Assembly: GCA_029974875.1 (NCBI GenBank)
Contig: JARKQP010000638.1
Span: 1 to 33,048 of the forward strand
DNA length: 33,048 bases
Origin: Mobilitalea sp.
GTDB lineage: Bacteria; Bacillota_A; Clostridia; Lachnospirales; Lachnospiraceae
Reading direction: 5' to 3'
Positions within the stretch are counted from its first letter, which is position 1. Every line of letters begins with the position of its first letter. The translations under genes were made by a program, and so were the position numbers. The notes beneath the pieces were generated by a model. That model worked only from the letters and a program-made list of their open reading frames with translations, was not told the DNA's origin and did no database searches. Shown one piece after another: positions 1 to 9,900 of this stretch.

Positions 1-33
1 TTCAAGGGCAGAAGGGCGGTGGAGGAAGCATGA
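1..33 (+). CDS. 3' end of an upstream gene, product unknown
   Basis: Reading from base 1, frame 1 gives FKGRRAVEEA followed by TGA at 31-33. The stop overlaps the ATG of the next gene (ATGA at 30-33), the tight coupling expected inside an operon. Only ten codons are visible, so the product cannot be read. Because the next gene is a YjfF-type permease, and YjfF normally works with a second permease, YtfT, a YtfT-type permease is the most natural guess, but that rests on context only. Confidence 0.6.
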   Translation, partial: FKGRRAVEEA

Positions 34-1037
34 AAAACGCTAAAAAACGATCCATCAACAATATTTCCCTGCTGATCACGGTGGTGTTATTTGTACTGAT
101 GTTCATCTTTGGGGCGGTGAGGTATGACAGCTTTTTATCCATCTCCACCTTTTTGAATTTATTTAATGATAATGCGTACCTGATGATAGCAGGCATTGGT
201 GTCACCTTCGTGCTGATTACGGGGGGCATTGATATCTCCATTTCCTCAACCATCGCCTTTACGGGAGTATTCATGGCTTTTTTGATGGAAAAAGGAATGC
301 CCTCCTATGCAGTGATCCCGCTGGTGCTTATCATCGGAATTGCCATTGGGTCGGCCCAGGGGGCGCTGATCCACTATTATAAGCTGCAGCCCTTTATTGT
401 AACTCTGGCAGGGCAGTTTCTGATGAGGGGGCTGTGTGTCGTAATCAGCAACGAATCTATTCCCATTACGGATCCCTTCTTTAAAAAGATGGCCTTAGGA
501 AAAATAAAGGTCAGCCTTGGGGAGGTTAAGGCGCTGAACGGAAAAATCTATTACTATGTGTTAATCTTTGTAATAGTGCTGGCAGTGTCAACTTATGTAT
601 TGAAAAAAACAAAATTTGGGCGTAGTATTTATGCATTGGGTGGTAATGAGCAGTCGGCAGAGCTGATGGGGCTTAAGGTGGCAAGGACAAAGATCGGCGC
701 CTATGCCATCAGCAGCTTCTGTGCAGCCCTGGCTGGGATCGTGTTCAGCTTCTATACCCTGGCGGGCTACGGGTTACAGAATATGGGCATGGAGCTGGAT
801 GCAATTTCTTCTGCGGTTATCGGAGGAACCTTGCTGAGCGGCGGTGTCGGAACCGTAATCGGCACCACGGTGGGAGCAATGATCCAGGGCATTATCCAGA
901 CCATTGTCACCTATGAGAACCTGAATACCTGGTGGACGAAGGTTACGATTGCCGGACTGCTGTGCTTCTTTATTGTGATCCAGAGGATTATTGCCGTAAG
1001 GGCGGATAAAATGAAGGGAAAAGCAGTGGCTGAATAG
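30..1037 (+). CDS. yjfF: YjfF-type furanose ABC transporter permease
   Basis: Integral membrane subunit of an ABC sugar importer of the RbsC/BPD_transp_2 class, 335 residues, the usual length. It resembles E. coli YjfF, one of two permeases of the YtfQ-YtfR-YtfT-YjfF galactofuranose importer. Shared stretches include TDNAYL-like NDNAYLMIAGIGVTFVL, the GGIDISISS loop, the NESIPI segment, and ELDAISSAVIGGTLLSGGVG near the C-terminus. Many hydrophobic helices run through the whole protein. The start is preceded by GGTGGAGG and overlaps the previous stop. No ATPase lies in the window; it is probably upstream. The substrate is inferred: galactofuranose is the known one, and arabinofuranose would fit the neighbouring arabinan genes. 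The C-terminal binding domain of the protein at 2882 is YtfQ-like, which supports a furanose-type system. Confidence 0.85.
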   Translation: MKNAKKRSINNISLLITVVLFVLMFIFGAVRYDSFLSISTFLNLFNDNAYLMIAGIGVTFVLITGGIDISISSTIAFTGVFMAFLMEKGMPSYAVIPLVLIIGIAIGSAQGALIHYYKLQPFIVTLAGQFLMRGLCVVISNESIPITDPFFKKMALGKIKVSLGEVKALNGKIYYYVLIFVIVLAVSTYVLKKTKFGRSIYALGGNEQSAELMGLKVARTKIGAYAISSFCAALAGIVFSFYTLAGYGLQNMGMELDAISSAVIGGTLLSGGVGTVIGTTVGAMIQGIIQTIVTYENLNTWWTKVTIAGLLCFFIVIQRIIAVRADKMKGKAVAE

Positions 1038-1085
1038 GTTATATCAATAAACCGGAGAATTAGGAAATTAGAGGGGTAAGAGGCA

Positions 1086-2858
1086 ATGAATAGGCTGAAG
1101 AGTAAATTTATGAACGCTAAAATCCGCGGTAAATTAATTTTTTCCCATATACTCATTGCTCTTATCCCCTTTTTGATGATAGGGATTGTAGCGATTGTAC
1201 TGTCTGTCAAGGAAGCGGACAGGAATGTGACCCAGCATACGGCCCAAATGATTACCCAGGTGGAGCAGACCCTGGACGTTTACATGGGCAGCATAGAAAA
1301 AACCACCAATATGCTGATCCGCATTTTGGAGGATGTCACCGCGGAGGATGGAAGGAACGGGATGGACGCCAGATGGCAGAAGGATAACGGATATGTTGTA
1401 CATAATATGAAAATAGTGGCAGATACCCATTCAGAGATAGCGGGTGTCTTATTTGCTTCTGCAGATGATAATTATATCAGTATTGGAATGACACGGATAT
1501 CCAGGGATTCCTTCCAGGAGGAGAGCTGGTACCGGAAGGCCTGTGAGGATCCGGACGTGATGCATATTATCAGCAACGTGACTGGAAGAAATATTGTAAC
1601 CGATGCTGCCTATAGCATCGACGATGTATTTTCCGTAGTAAAGGCGGTGAAGAACCCGGAGACGGGGGAGGTGGCCGGTGTCCTGCTCTTTGACATCAGG
1701 CATACGATTATATCCGCAGCGGTAAAGGATGCCATCATTGGGGAAAGCGGCTTTGTGTTCGTCCTGGATGAAGACAACCACATGGTTTATACGCCGGTAA
1801 ATAAAATTGTATACCGGATAAAGCCGGGATGGCTGGAGCAGGAAGCGGTTCCGCTGGTAATAAAAATAAACGGCAGCAAATACCATATCAGGTTCCTGAG
1901 ATCCGACTACACCGGCTGGAGGATCGTAAGTGTTGCTTCCTACGGTGAGATTATGGGTGACGTTAACCAGATGATCCTGATCTATATGGCGATCCTGATT
2001 ATGACGCTTATGACGGTCTCCTTTGTCACCTTAAAGATCTCATCCACAATTACGGAGCCGATCATTAAATTGCGGAACCTTATGAAAAAAACGGAAAAGG
2101 GAGATCTTACGGTCCGGTTTGAAGGGGATTACCGGGATGAGGTCAGCGAGCTGGGAAGGAAATTCAACCAGATGCTGCACAGAATCCAGGAGCTGGTGGA
2201 TCAGGTATATGAGGAGCAGGAAAGCAAGCACCAGGCAGAGTTAAAAATCGTCCAGGAGCAGTTCAAACCCCATTTCCTATACAATACCCTGGATACCATT
2301 AACTGGATGGCAAGGGCCCATGGGGCGGGCGATATCGTTAAGCTGGTGGATGCCCTGACCAATGTATTCCGTATCAGCTTGAGCAAGGGCAAGGACTACA
2401 TCACGCTGGAGGAAGAGATACGCTATATCTCTAATTATCTCTATATCCAGCAGATACGCTATGGCAGCAAGGTATTTTATAGCATTGAGGCAGATGAATC
2501 CTTAAACCGTATGGTAGTGCCCAAGCTGATCCTGCAGCCCCTTGTGGAAAATGCGATTTACCACGGGGTAAAAATGAAGCGGGGCAATGGGCACCTGGAG
2601 GTCAGGATAAAAAAGAGCGGAAGAAATACGGTGCTGCTCTCTGTCAGTGATGACGGGCAGGGCATGGACCGGCAGGCCGCCGAAGGGCTGCGCAGCCTGT
2701 TAAACGGTACAGCCGAAGCGGAAGAAAATTCCGGCTTCGGACTGTATTATATCAGGGAGCGGCTGCGTCTGCGTTACAGGGATGCATATACGATCCTTAT
2801 TGAGAGTGTGGAGCAGGAGGGGACTACCATTACCATAGAAATCCCTGAGGAGTATTAA
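1086..2858 (+). CDS. YesM/LytS-type sensor histidine kinase
   Basis: Membrane-bound sensor kinase of 590 residues. A first membrane helix lies at about residues 18-39 and a second at about 290-314, enclosing a roughly 250-residue extracellular region that looks like a double Cache sensor. A HAMP segment follows (about 314-370), then the His_kinase domain with EQFKPHFLYNTLDTINW, whose His396 is the expected phosphorylation site. The ATPase domain shows PLVENAIYHG (N box), DDGQGMD (G1) and GFGLYYIRERL (G2). It lies 48 bp after the permease and 23 bp before the tandem binding protein, so all three are probably one operon. No response regulator is adjacent inside the window; the only one visible, at 22477, overlaps a different kinase. 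The partner is probably upstream of base 1. Ligand unknown; sensing through the neighbouring binding protein is plausible. Confidence 0.9.
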   Translation: MNRLKSKFMNAKIRGKLIFSHILIALIPFLMIGIVAIVLSVKEADRNVTQHTAQMITQVEQTLDVYMGSIEKTTNMLIRILEDVTAEDGRNGMDARWQKDNGYVVHNMKIVADTHSEIAGVLFASADDNYISIGMTRISRDSFQEESWYRKACEDPDVMHIISNVTGRNIVTDAAYSIDDVFSVVKAVKNPETGEVAGVLLFDIRHTIISAAVKDAIIGESGFVFVLDEDNHMVYTPVNKIVYRIKPGWLEQEAVPLVIKINGSKYHIRFLRSDYTGWRIVSVASYGEIMGDVNQMILIYMAILIMTLMTVSFVTLKISSTITEPIIKLRNLMKKTEKGDLTVRFEGDYRDEVSELGRKFNQMLHRIQELVDQVYEEQESKHQAELKIVQEQFKPHFLYNTLDTINWMARAHGAGDIVKLVDALTNVFRISLSKGKDYITLEEEIRYISNYLYIQQIRYGSKVFYSIEADESLNRMVVPKLILQPLVENAIYHGVKMKRGNGHLEVRIKKSGRNTVLLSVSDDGQGMDRQAAEGLRSLLNGTAEAEENSGFGLYYIRERLRLRYRDAYTILIESVEQEGTTITIEIPEEY

Positions 2859-2881
2859 AGAAAGGAAGGAGCGGGAAGAAT

Positions 2882-4768
2882 ATGAAAAAAGACATGATCC
2901 GTATGTCTGCCATACTGATTCTGGTATGCCTTCTCTTCTTTTCCTTCTGGATCTGGGGGAGCCAATCTAGGAATAATATCAGCAAGGATGACGAGGTAAA
3001 GTATGTAATCGGTGTTTCCCAGGCAAATATGCGGGAGGACTGGCGTCTGGCCCTGATGGCGGAGCTGGAGAAGGAGATGCTGCGGCATAAGGATATCAGG
3101 ATTATTACGGCAGATGCGACCACAAATGTTACGAAGCAGAAGCAGGATATTGACCGGCTGCTGGACTTTGGGATTGATCTGCTGATTGTGTCACCCTGTG
3201 ATACCAAGGCAATGACGGATAAGATAAAGGAGGTATACGACGGCAATATACCGGTCATAGTGATGGACCGGGCAATTGAGGGCTTTGATTATACCCTTTA
3301 TATCGGACCGGACAATGAAGTCATCGGCAGGCAGGCCGGTAATTTTATCGGTGAGCGGTTTGCAAAAACAGGCTGCACCGTCCTGGAGCTTAGCGGAAGG
3401 GACATGTCGATCCAGAGTGAGGAAAGAAGCGGGGGCTTTGACCTGGCGATTAAGGAGCATCCGGAGATTGTAAAAAAGGTCTGTGTGCTGGACACCGAAT
3501 TAAGGGATACGGCCTACGACTATCTGCTGAAGGAAAGGGAAGTCCTGGAGGGAATAGATGTGATCTTTGCCCACAATGATTATATCGCCCTCGGAGCCTA
3601 TGAAGCCCTTGCGGAGCTGGGGCTGGAGAAAAAGATACAGATTGTGGGAAGTGACGGGTTTACAGGGAAGAACGAAGGAATTGACCTGGTCATGGGCAAT
3701 AAAATAGCAGCAACCATTTCCTGTCCTACCGGAGGAAAAGAAGCTATTGAATATGCCCTTAATATTTTGAGGAAGGAAAGCGGTGTGCCAAAGCAGGTGA
3801 TCCTGCGCAGCTATACGATTACAGCCGATAATGCGGGGGAGTATTTAAAAAAATTAGATACCATCGGTGAGGATCATGGGGGAGAGATTGTTGTAGGCTA
3901 TTCCCAGGTTGGGCAGGAGAGCCAGTGGAGGCTGGCAAATACGAAATCCATTAAGGAGGCGGCAGAAGCCTTCCAGGTAAAGCTTCTATTTGAGGATGCC
4001 AACCAGCAGCAGGAAAGCCAGTTTGCGGCGATCCGTAAATTTATCCGGGAGGATGTAGACGTTATCGTGGTATCCCCGGTGGTGGAGGATGGCTGGGAGG
4101 ATATATTGAAGGAAGCGAAGGCTGCCGGCATACCGGTGGTGATGTCCGACCGGAATGTAAAGGTGGGAATTACGGAAACTGATCTGATTACAACCTACAT
4201 CGGCGCAGATTTTATGGAGGAAGGTAGAAGAGCCATGCGGTGGGTACGGGACAATGTACCGCCGGGAACAACCGGGGTCAATATCTTGGAAATCCAGGGC
4301 AATGAAGGGGCCTCACCCACGGAAGAGAGAAGGAAGGGCTTTGAAGAGACCTTGCAGGAGTGCGAGGGGTACCGGGTTGTGTATTCCGCCAATGGGGATT
4401 TTACTACGGAAGGTGGAAAACAGGTGGTTGAGCAGTATCTGAAGGATCATGAATGGGATATTGATGTTATATATTCCCACAATGATGATATGGCGCTGGG
4501 AGCCATCGAGGTCTTGGAGGAATATGGAATCCGGCCTGGAACGGATGTGAAAATTGTATCCGTCGATGGAACGAAGGCGGCCTTCCGGGCCATGGTACAG
4601 GGGAAATTAAATTGTGCCGTGGAATGCAATCCGATTCTTGGAAATCAGCTGATGAAAGCGGTTAGGGATCTGGTGGCAGGAAAGCAGATGCCCCTTAGGA
4701 TTATTACGGATGAAAGGGTATATGACCAGAAGCAGGCGGAGGATCTGGTAAATACGAGAATATATTAA
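2882..4768 (+). CDS. membrane-anchored tandem sugar-binding protein (two Peripla_BP_4 domains)
   Basis: A 628-residue protein with an N-terminal membrane helix at about residues 8-26, no lipobox cysteine, and two complete type I periplasmic-binding domains. Domain 1 spans about residues 38-330 (starts YVIGVSQANMREDWR, contains PVIVMDRAI and FAHNDYIALGAYEAL). Domain 2 spans about 338-628 (starts VVGYSQVGQESQWR, contains VVSPVVEDGW, PVVMSDRNV, IQGNEGASPTEERRKGFEE and YSHNDDMALGAIEVL) and closely resembles E. coli YtfQ, the galactofuranose-binding protein. Such receptors normally have one domain, so this is a natural duplication or fusion. The start at 2882 has GGAAGGAG upstream. It follows a sensor kinase by 23 bp. 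It could feed the YjfF-type transporter, or act as a ligand-sensing partner of the kinase as XylFII does for LytS in Clostridium beijerinckii. The missing lipobox and the kinase neighbour favour sensing; this is inference. Confidence 0.85.
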   Translation: MKKDMIRMSAILILVCLLFFSFWIWGSQSRNNISKDDEVKYVIGVSQANMREDWRLALMAELEKEMLRHKDIRIITADATTNVTKQKQDIDRLLDFGIDLLIVSPCDTKAMTDKIKEVYDGNIPVIVMDRAIEGFDYTLYIGPDNEVIGRQAGNFIGERFAKTGCTVLELSGRDMSIQSEERSGGFDLAIKEHPEIVKKVCVLDTELRDTAYDYLLKEREVLEGIDVIFAHNDYIALGAYEALAELGLEKKIQIVGSDGFTGKNEGIDLVMGNKIAATISCPTGGKEAIEYALNILRKESGVPKQVILRSYTITADNAGEYLKKLDTIGEDHGGEIVVGYSQVGQESQWRLANTKSIKEAAEAFQVKLLFEDANQQQESQFAAIRKFIREDVDVIVVSPVVEDGWEDILKEAKAAGIPVVMSDRNVKVGITETDLITTYIGADFMEEGRRAMRWVRDNVPPGTTGVNILEIQGNEGASPTEERRKGFEETLQECEGYRVVYSANGDFTTEGGKQVVEQYLKDHEWDIDVIYSHNDDMALGAIEVLEEYGIRPGTDVKIVSVDGTKAAFRAMVQGKLNCAVECNPILGNQLMKAVRDLVAGKQMPLRIITDERVYDQKQAEDLVNTRIY

Positions 4769-4786
4769 TAGGGATTCTTTTATAAA

Positions 4787-4840
4787 GGGGCTGGTGTAAA
4801 GCTAACTAATTATTAGTTAGCTTTGCACCAGCTCTTTATT
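4787..4840. terminator. long hairpin terminator after the sensor operon
   Basis: A near-perfect inverted repeat pairs 4790-4809 with 4813-4832 (20 bp, one G-U pair, loop of 3), extending outward by several A-T and G-U pairs to about 4787-4837. It lies 18 bp after the stop of the tandem binding protein and before the chemoreceptor. The 3' U-run is short (TTTATT), so termination is likely but not certain. Confidence 0.75.
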
Positions 4841-5069
4841 GTACCTAAAAAATGAAAGGACGTGCTGCATCCGAACTGAAAATATCAGTTTTGCAAAAGG
4901 CCCATTACTATTTTACAAATTTATGCTGGTTTATTATAAAGACTACCGGCTGCCCAAAAGCTACAATATAGGCATGGGCAAAAGTACAAAGCTAAAAGGA
5001 GGTATAGGATGGAGCGGTAGCTGGGGATAGGATGAAACGGTGTATTGATAAGAAGGAATGGGGGAACAA

Positions 5070-6818
5070 ATGAAAAATGATAATGAGAAGCCAGACGGAA
5101 AAGCAAAAACAAGAAGGAGCAGTATAAAGACCAGGATATTGATTGCGACCACGATCATCGTGATAGCGGGCTGTGCGACCATGTCTTTTCTGTTCCAGGA
5201 GCAGGTCAGACGTGACATGACGTTGACTGCTTCCCAAACTGCACAGTATGTGGGGCTGCTGGCAGAGGACAGCGTGGATGGGAATCTTCTGGAGAGAATC
5301 CTTCCGGGAGAGGACGGATCCCTGAGCTATAAGTCGGTCAGCGGGGTTCTGGAAGCAACGATGGATGGGCTTCCGGTAAAGAATATGTATACGCTCTATA
5401 CCGACAAAAGTGAGGTCTACTATGGCGTGGATATGGACAGCTCGGAAAAACATGCAAAGATCGGAGATGTCTTTGGGCAGTCCTATGAAGCTCTGGAGGA
5501 CGCATTTGCAGGAGAGACTATCGTAAGGAATCAAATCACGGATTCCCGGAATGGTGAAGTGATTACGGTATATATACCGGTCAGGAACAGCTCACAGAAG
5601 GTTGTCGGGCTCATTGGCTGTGACTATGATGCGGCGGAAATCGTAGGTACGATACGGGGCATTACCCTGAAAGTGGTGATTGTCGGAGTATGCTGCGTAC
5701 TGCTTTCGGTAATTCTGCTGAGCCTTATCGTAGGCAGGATTGTAAAGGGGCTGTCGGTCATTGACCGCAAGCTTTATGATATCGTGGGCAGCCATGGGGA
5801 TCTGACAAAGGAAATCAATATCCATACAGGCGATGAGACCGAGCTGATTGCCGGAAATGTCAACCGGATGCTTGCCTATTTCCGCACGATTATGCGCAAT
5901 ATCTCAAGCAATTCCCAGGAATTGAACGAGACCTCCCGGAATGTGGTTTCACGCCTTAAAAATACGAAGGAAAGTACCCGGAGCCTTTCTGCGACCATGC
6001 AGCAGATGAGCAGCTCCATGGAGCTGACAGCGTCCGGCATGAATGAAATGAGAGGATCAGTCCATGAAATCTACGATTTTATAGAGCAGATGAATGAGCA
6101 GGCCCATACCGGCAGTGGGATCATCCATGAAATCTACCGGAATACGGAAGAAATAAGAAAGAATGCTGTCAGCCGCCAGGAGACAGTAAAGCAGGATTCT
6201 GCCGAAATCTCAAGGCGGGTAAACCAAAGGATTGAAGAGGCCAGAAATGTGGAAAAAATCAAGGAGCTGATCGGTGATATCCTAAACATCGCTTCCCAGA
6301 CCAACCTGCTGGCCCTGAACGCAAACATTGAGGCGGCAAGGACGGGCGCGGCGGGAAAAGGCTTTGCCGTCGTGGCAGATGAAATCGGCAAGCTGGCTGC
6401 ATGCTCTGCAAGGACGGCAGAGGAGATCAAGAATGTCAGCGCAGAGGTGGTATTATCCGTAAATGAGCTGGCGCTGGAGGCGGCGCAGATGTCTGTCTTC
6501 CTTGAGAAGGAAGCCATGGAAGGCTATATGGGTATGCTTGAAAACAGCGAGACCTTTACCGGGGAGGCACAGCGCGTTGATGAGATAATGGAAGCCTTCA
6601 GCGGGCAGTCGGAACGCCTGAAGGAGCATATCAGCCAGATCCGTCAGGCAATCGAGGCGGTTGATGGGGAAATATCAGAAAGTGCCAGAGGGATTGCAGA
6701 CATTTCACGGATCTCGGTTGACATCAGCGAGGACGTCTCGGAAATCGGGCAAAAGGCGGATAGGAACCAGAGCATCGCCCTCCTGCTTGACAGCGAGGTG
6801 GAAAAGTTCCAGATATAA
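5070..6818 (+). CDS. methyl-accepting chemotaxis protein
   Basis: Transmembrane chemoreceptor of about 582 residues. Membrane helices lie at about residues 22-43 and 201-226, enclosing a roughly 155-residue extracellular domain that is probably Cache-like. A HAMP segment and a long helical signalling domain follow. The hairpin tip that contacts CheA and CheW reads [15 protein letters not shown], then [15 protein letters not shown] (about 412-445). One oddity: position 427 is Ala where receptors such as Tsr have the conserved Glu after AARxG. The start was set at ATG 5070, preceded by GGGGA with 4-nt spacing; an in-frame ATG at 5058 is possible but its AAGGA is immediately adjacent. The gene lies between a sugar-sensor operon and an arabinan-degrading enzyme, so chemotaxis toward plant-glycan sugars is plausible. 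The ligand cannot be read from sequence. Confidence 0.9.
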   Translation: MKNDNEKPDGKAKTRRSSIKTRILIATTIIVIAGCATMSFLFQEQVRRDMTLTASQTAQYVGLLAEDSVDGNLLERILPGEDGSLSYKSVSGVLEATMDGLPVKNMYTLYTDKSEVYYGVDMDSSEKHAKIGDVFGQSYEALEDAFAGETIVRNQITDSRNGEVITVYIPVRNSSQKVVGLIGCDYDAAEIVGTIRGITLKVVIVGVCCVLLSVILLSLIVGRIVKGLSVIDRKLYDIVGSHGDLTKEINIHTGDETELIAGNVNRMLAYFRTIMRNISSNSQELNETSRNVVSRLKNTKESTRSLSATMQQMSSSMELTASGMNEMRGSVHEIYDFIEQMNEQAHTGSGIIHEIYRNTEEIRKNAVSRQETVKQDSAEISRRVNQRIEEARNVEKIKELIGDILNIASQTNLLALNANIEAARTGAAGKGFAVVADEIGKLAACSARTAEEIKNVSAEVVLSVNELALEAAQMSVFLEKEAMEGYMGMLENSETFTGEAQRVDEIMEAFSGQSERLKEHISQIRQAIEAVDGEISESARGIADISRISVDISEDVSEIGQKADRNQSIALLLDSEVEKFQI

Positions 6819-6860
6819 GGGAGAAGATAATAATTTGTAAAACTAAGCTAAAGGATTGCA

Positions 6861-6889
6861 AAGACGGTCCAGGCACAAGCTTATATAAT
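6861..6889 (+). promoter_or_regulatory. candidate promoter for the giant GH43 gene
   Basis: A perfect -10 hexamer TATAAT lies at 6884-6889. A weak -35 match (AAGACG, 6861-6866) sits 17 bp upstream. The chemoreceptor gene ends at 6818 with no obvious terminator before this, so read-through transcription is also possible. Confidence 0.4.
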
Positions 6890-6925
6890 AAAGGTCGCAA
6901 AAAAATGTATTTAAGGGAGATGGAT

Positions 6926-9900
6926 ATGAGAAGGACGAATAGGAAGATAAGGATGAGGGCATTATCGTGGCTGCTGGCTATGTGCATGACGGCCAGTACC
7001 CTGAGCGGGTTTGCGTTTCCAAGAACAGCGGCAGCCGATGAGACCATACCGTCAGGAGCTGACGGAACCATGCTGCCAGGAGCCGACGGGACTATACCGC
7101 CGGGAAACGACGGGACCATACTGACGGGAAGCGACGGAACCATACTGCCAGAAGAAGATGAAACTATACCGTTGCAAGCTGGCACAGTCACGCCGGCAGC
7201 ACTCTATGGGATTATGTCGCCATCAGTGCCAATCCCGGGAACAGTATCGGGACCGTCACTGTATCAAACGGATTTCAGTAATACGTCGGATCTGCAATAT
7301 TTTGCGGGGCACGAAGGCAGTGCACCGATTTATGATGCCAATACACTGATTATCCCGGGTGGCAGTGCCAATAAGGTGATCGTTCAGAATCAGAACTTTA
7401 CCGACTTTGTTTATGAGGCGGATGTGAAGGTAAATGCGAAGAATGAGAGGAACAGCAACCAGGCCGGAATTTTGTTCCGTGTAAAGAACCCTACGTCCGG
7501 CGTGCCGGACGGATATGACGGCTATTACTTTGGCATTGATGCCAAGCTGGGCAATGCGATTCTCGGTAAGGTAAGGGGAACATCATGGACGGAAATCGCC
7601 AGAAAAAATATGACCGTTGCTGAGGATACATATTACCATCTTGCCGTAGCTGTGAGCGGAAACAAGATTTCCTGCTATGTAAATTATAACGGCACGAATT
7701 ATGCGAAAATCACAGCGGTTGACAATGAGTTTAGCGAAGGAAGCATAGGCGTGAGACATTGGCAGGCAGGAGTTTCCTACAAGAATCTGAAGGTCAGTGC
7801 ATATATACCGGAGGCGGTCAGCGGAGCTACCTATACTAATCCGCTGCTGGAAATCTGTGCGGATCCGGACGTCCTGTATCACAACGGTACTTATTTCCTG
7901 TATCCGACCAATGCCTCAAATGCCAATGACGACCAGGGCTTCAAGGTGTACACCTCAACGGATCTGGTGAACTGGACCGATAAGGGGTGGGCGCTGAGCA
8001 AAAAGGATGTCTACGGTACGGGGAATTTTTGGGCGCCGGATGTAATCCAGCGTGATGGAACCTTTTATATGTATTATGTTGCAGATGAGCATCTGAGTGT
8101 GGCAACCAGCAAATCCCCTCTCGGTCCCTTTACCCAGACTGAGGAACAGCAGGTACCGATGCATGCAGAAAAGGAAATTGATGCCCATGTTTTCAAGGAT
8201 GATGACGGACAGTACTACATCTATTTCGACCGTTTCGATAACGGCAACATTATTTATGGAGCAAAGCTGAACGACGATATGCGCACGATGGACGAATCAA
8301 GCATTGTACGCCTGTTGACGCCGGATCAGGAATGGGAAAAGGATAGGGCATATGTCAATGAAGGGCCGTTCATGCTGAAAAAAGACGGTATCTACTATCT
8401 GACGTATTCCGGATCCCATTTTGAAAGCAATTTTTATGGCAGCGGTTATGCGACTAGCAATTCACCTCTTGGGCCTTATACAAAATACGAAAACAATCCG
8501 ATCATGCAGTCCAACTCCATGGTGCATGGAGCCGGTCATCACGGGATTGTAGAAACGCCGGCCGGTGAGTTGTTCATGGTTTACCATTGCCACAACAGCC
8601 TGAGCCAGACCGAGCCAAGAAGACTCAGCATCGACCGCATGCATTTTACGACAGATGATTCAGGCAGAACAGTGCTGGAGGTAGATGGACCAACCCTGTC
8701 TGCACAGCCGGTGCCTTATGGTGTGGAAGTGGGTGCCGACAACCTGATTGAGATCAAGGTGCCGGAGATGGTGATCAAGGAAAACGGAAGTGATCCGCTG
8801 GGCTGGAATATCCAGGCGGCGCTGGTTACCTCCGGCCGTGGGGAGGATATTCCGGTGGATATTACCTGGGATCACCTGGGAGGCTATGACCAAAACAACA
8901 AGAACGAACAGATCCTGGATCTGACAGGAAGGGTTTCTCTTCCGGCCGGAGTTGTCAATCTGGGAAATATTAATCTGGCAGTCCAGGTAAAGGTAACGGT
9001 CAGCAAATATATGGACAATGGCGATCTTCTGGACCAGCTCCTGGCAAAGGTAGAGATTCCAAATGCCGGTGATATCCGCGGGAATATAACTCTGCCGCAG
9101 GAAATGGACCAGACCCCACTGACCTGGGAATCCTCCGATGAAGCAGTGATATCGGCCAGCGAGAAGCTAAATGACAATTATTATACTACGCCGGCAGGCA
9201 CTGTTACCCGCCAAAGCGCGGACCGGACCGTAACTCTGACCGTAAGCGCCAGCGATGGTATAACTACCAGGACAAGGGATATCGCAGTAACCGTAAAGGC
9301 AAAGCCGCAAAAGGAAGCATATGTGGCATATTTGTATGCACATTTTAAGGAATTTGCCGGAGTGAAGGGAGAGCAGGCGGTCTTCTTTGGCATCAGTGAG
9401 GATGGGCTTAACTGGACCGCACTGAATAACAATGAAGCAGTGCTCAGATCAACGGTAGGTGATAAGGCAGTCCGTGACCCCTATATCATCCGTTCGGCGG
9501 ATGGTGACAAATTCTATATGATAGCAACGGATCAGGATATCTACCAGTTTGGTGATAATATCCCCTGGGAACGGCTGAGCACAGAGGGAAGCCAGGCGCT
9601 GATTATCTGGGAGTCCACCGATCTGGTCAACTGGACCGGTCAGCGCAGAATCGAGGTTGCAAAGGGAATCGAGGGCGGCAATGCCTGGGCGCCGGAAGCG
9701 ATCTATGATGAAACAACCGGAGAATATCTGGTGTACTGGTCAAGCAAGGTAAAGGCAGACAATTACGCAAGGCAGTACAGCTTTGTCAGCCGAACCCGTG
9801 ATTTCTACACCTTTACTGAGCCGGAACTGTTCAACGGTCTTGCTATCAGCAATATCGACACATCCCTTTATAAGGAGGGCAATAAGTATTACCGTCTGAT

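Noticed and set aside
4839..5030. 63-codon forward open frame before the chemoreceptor
   Set aside because: No credible domain or ribosome binding site, and it starts within the terminator's trailing end.
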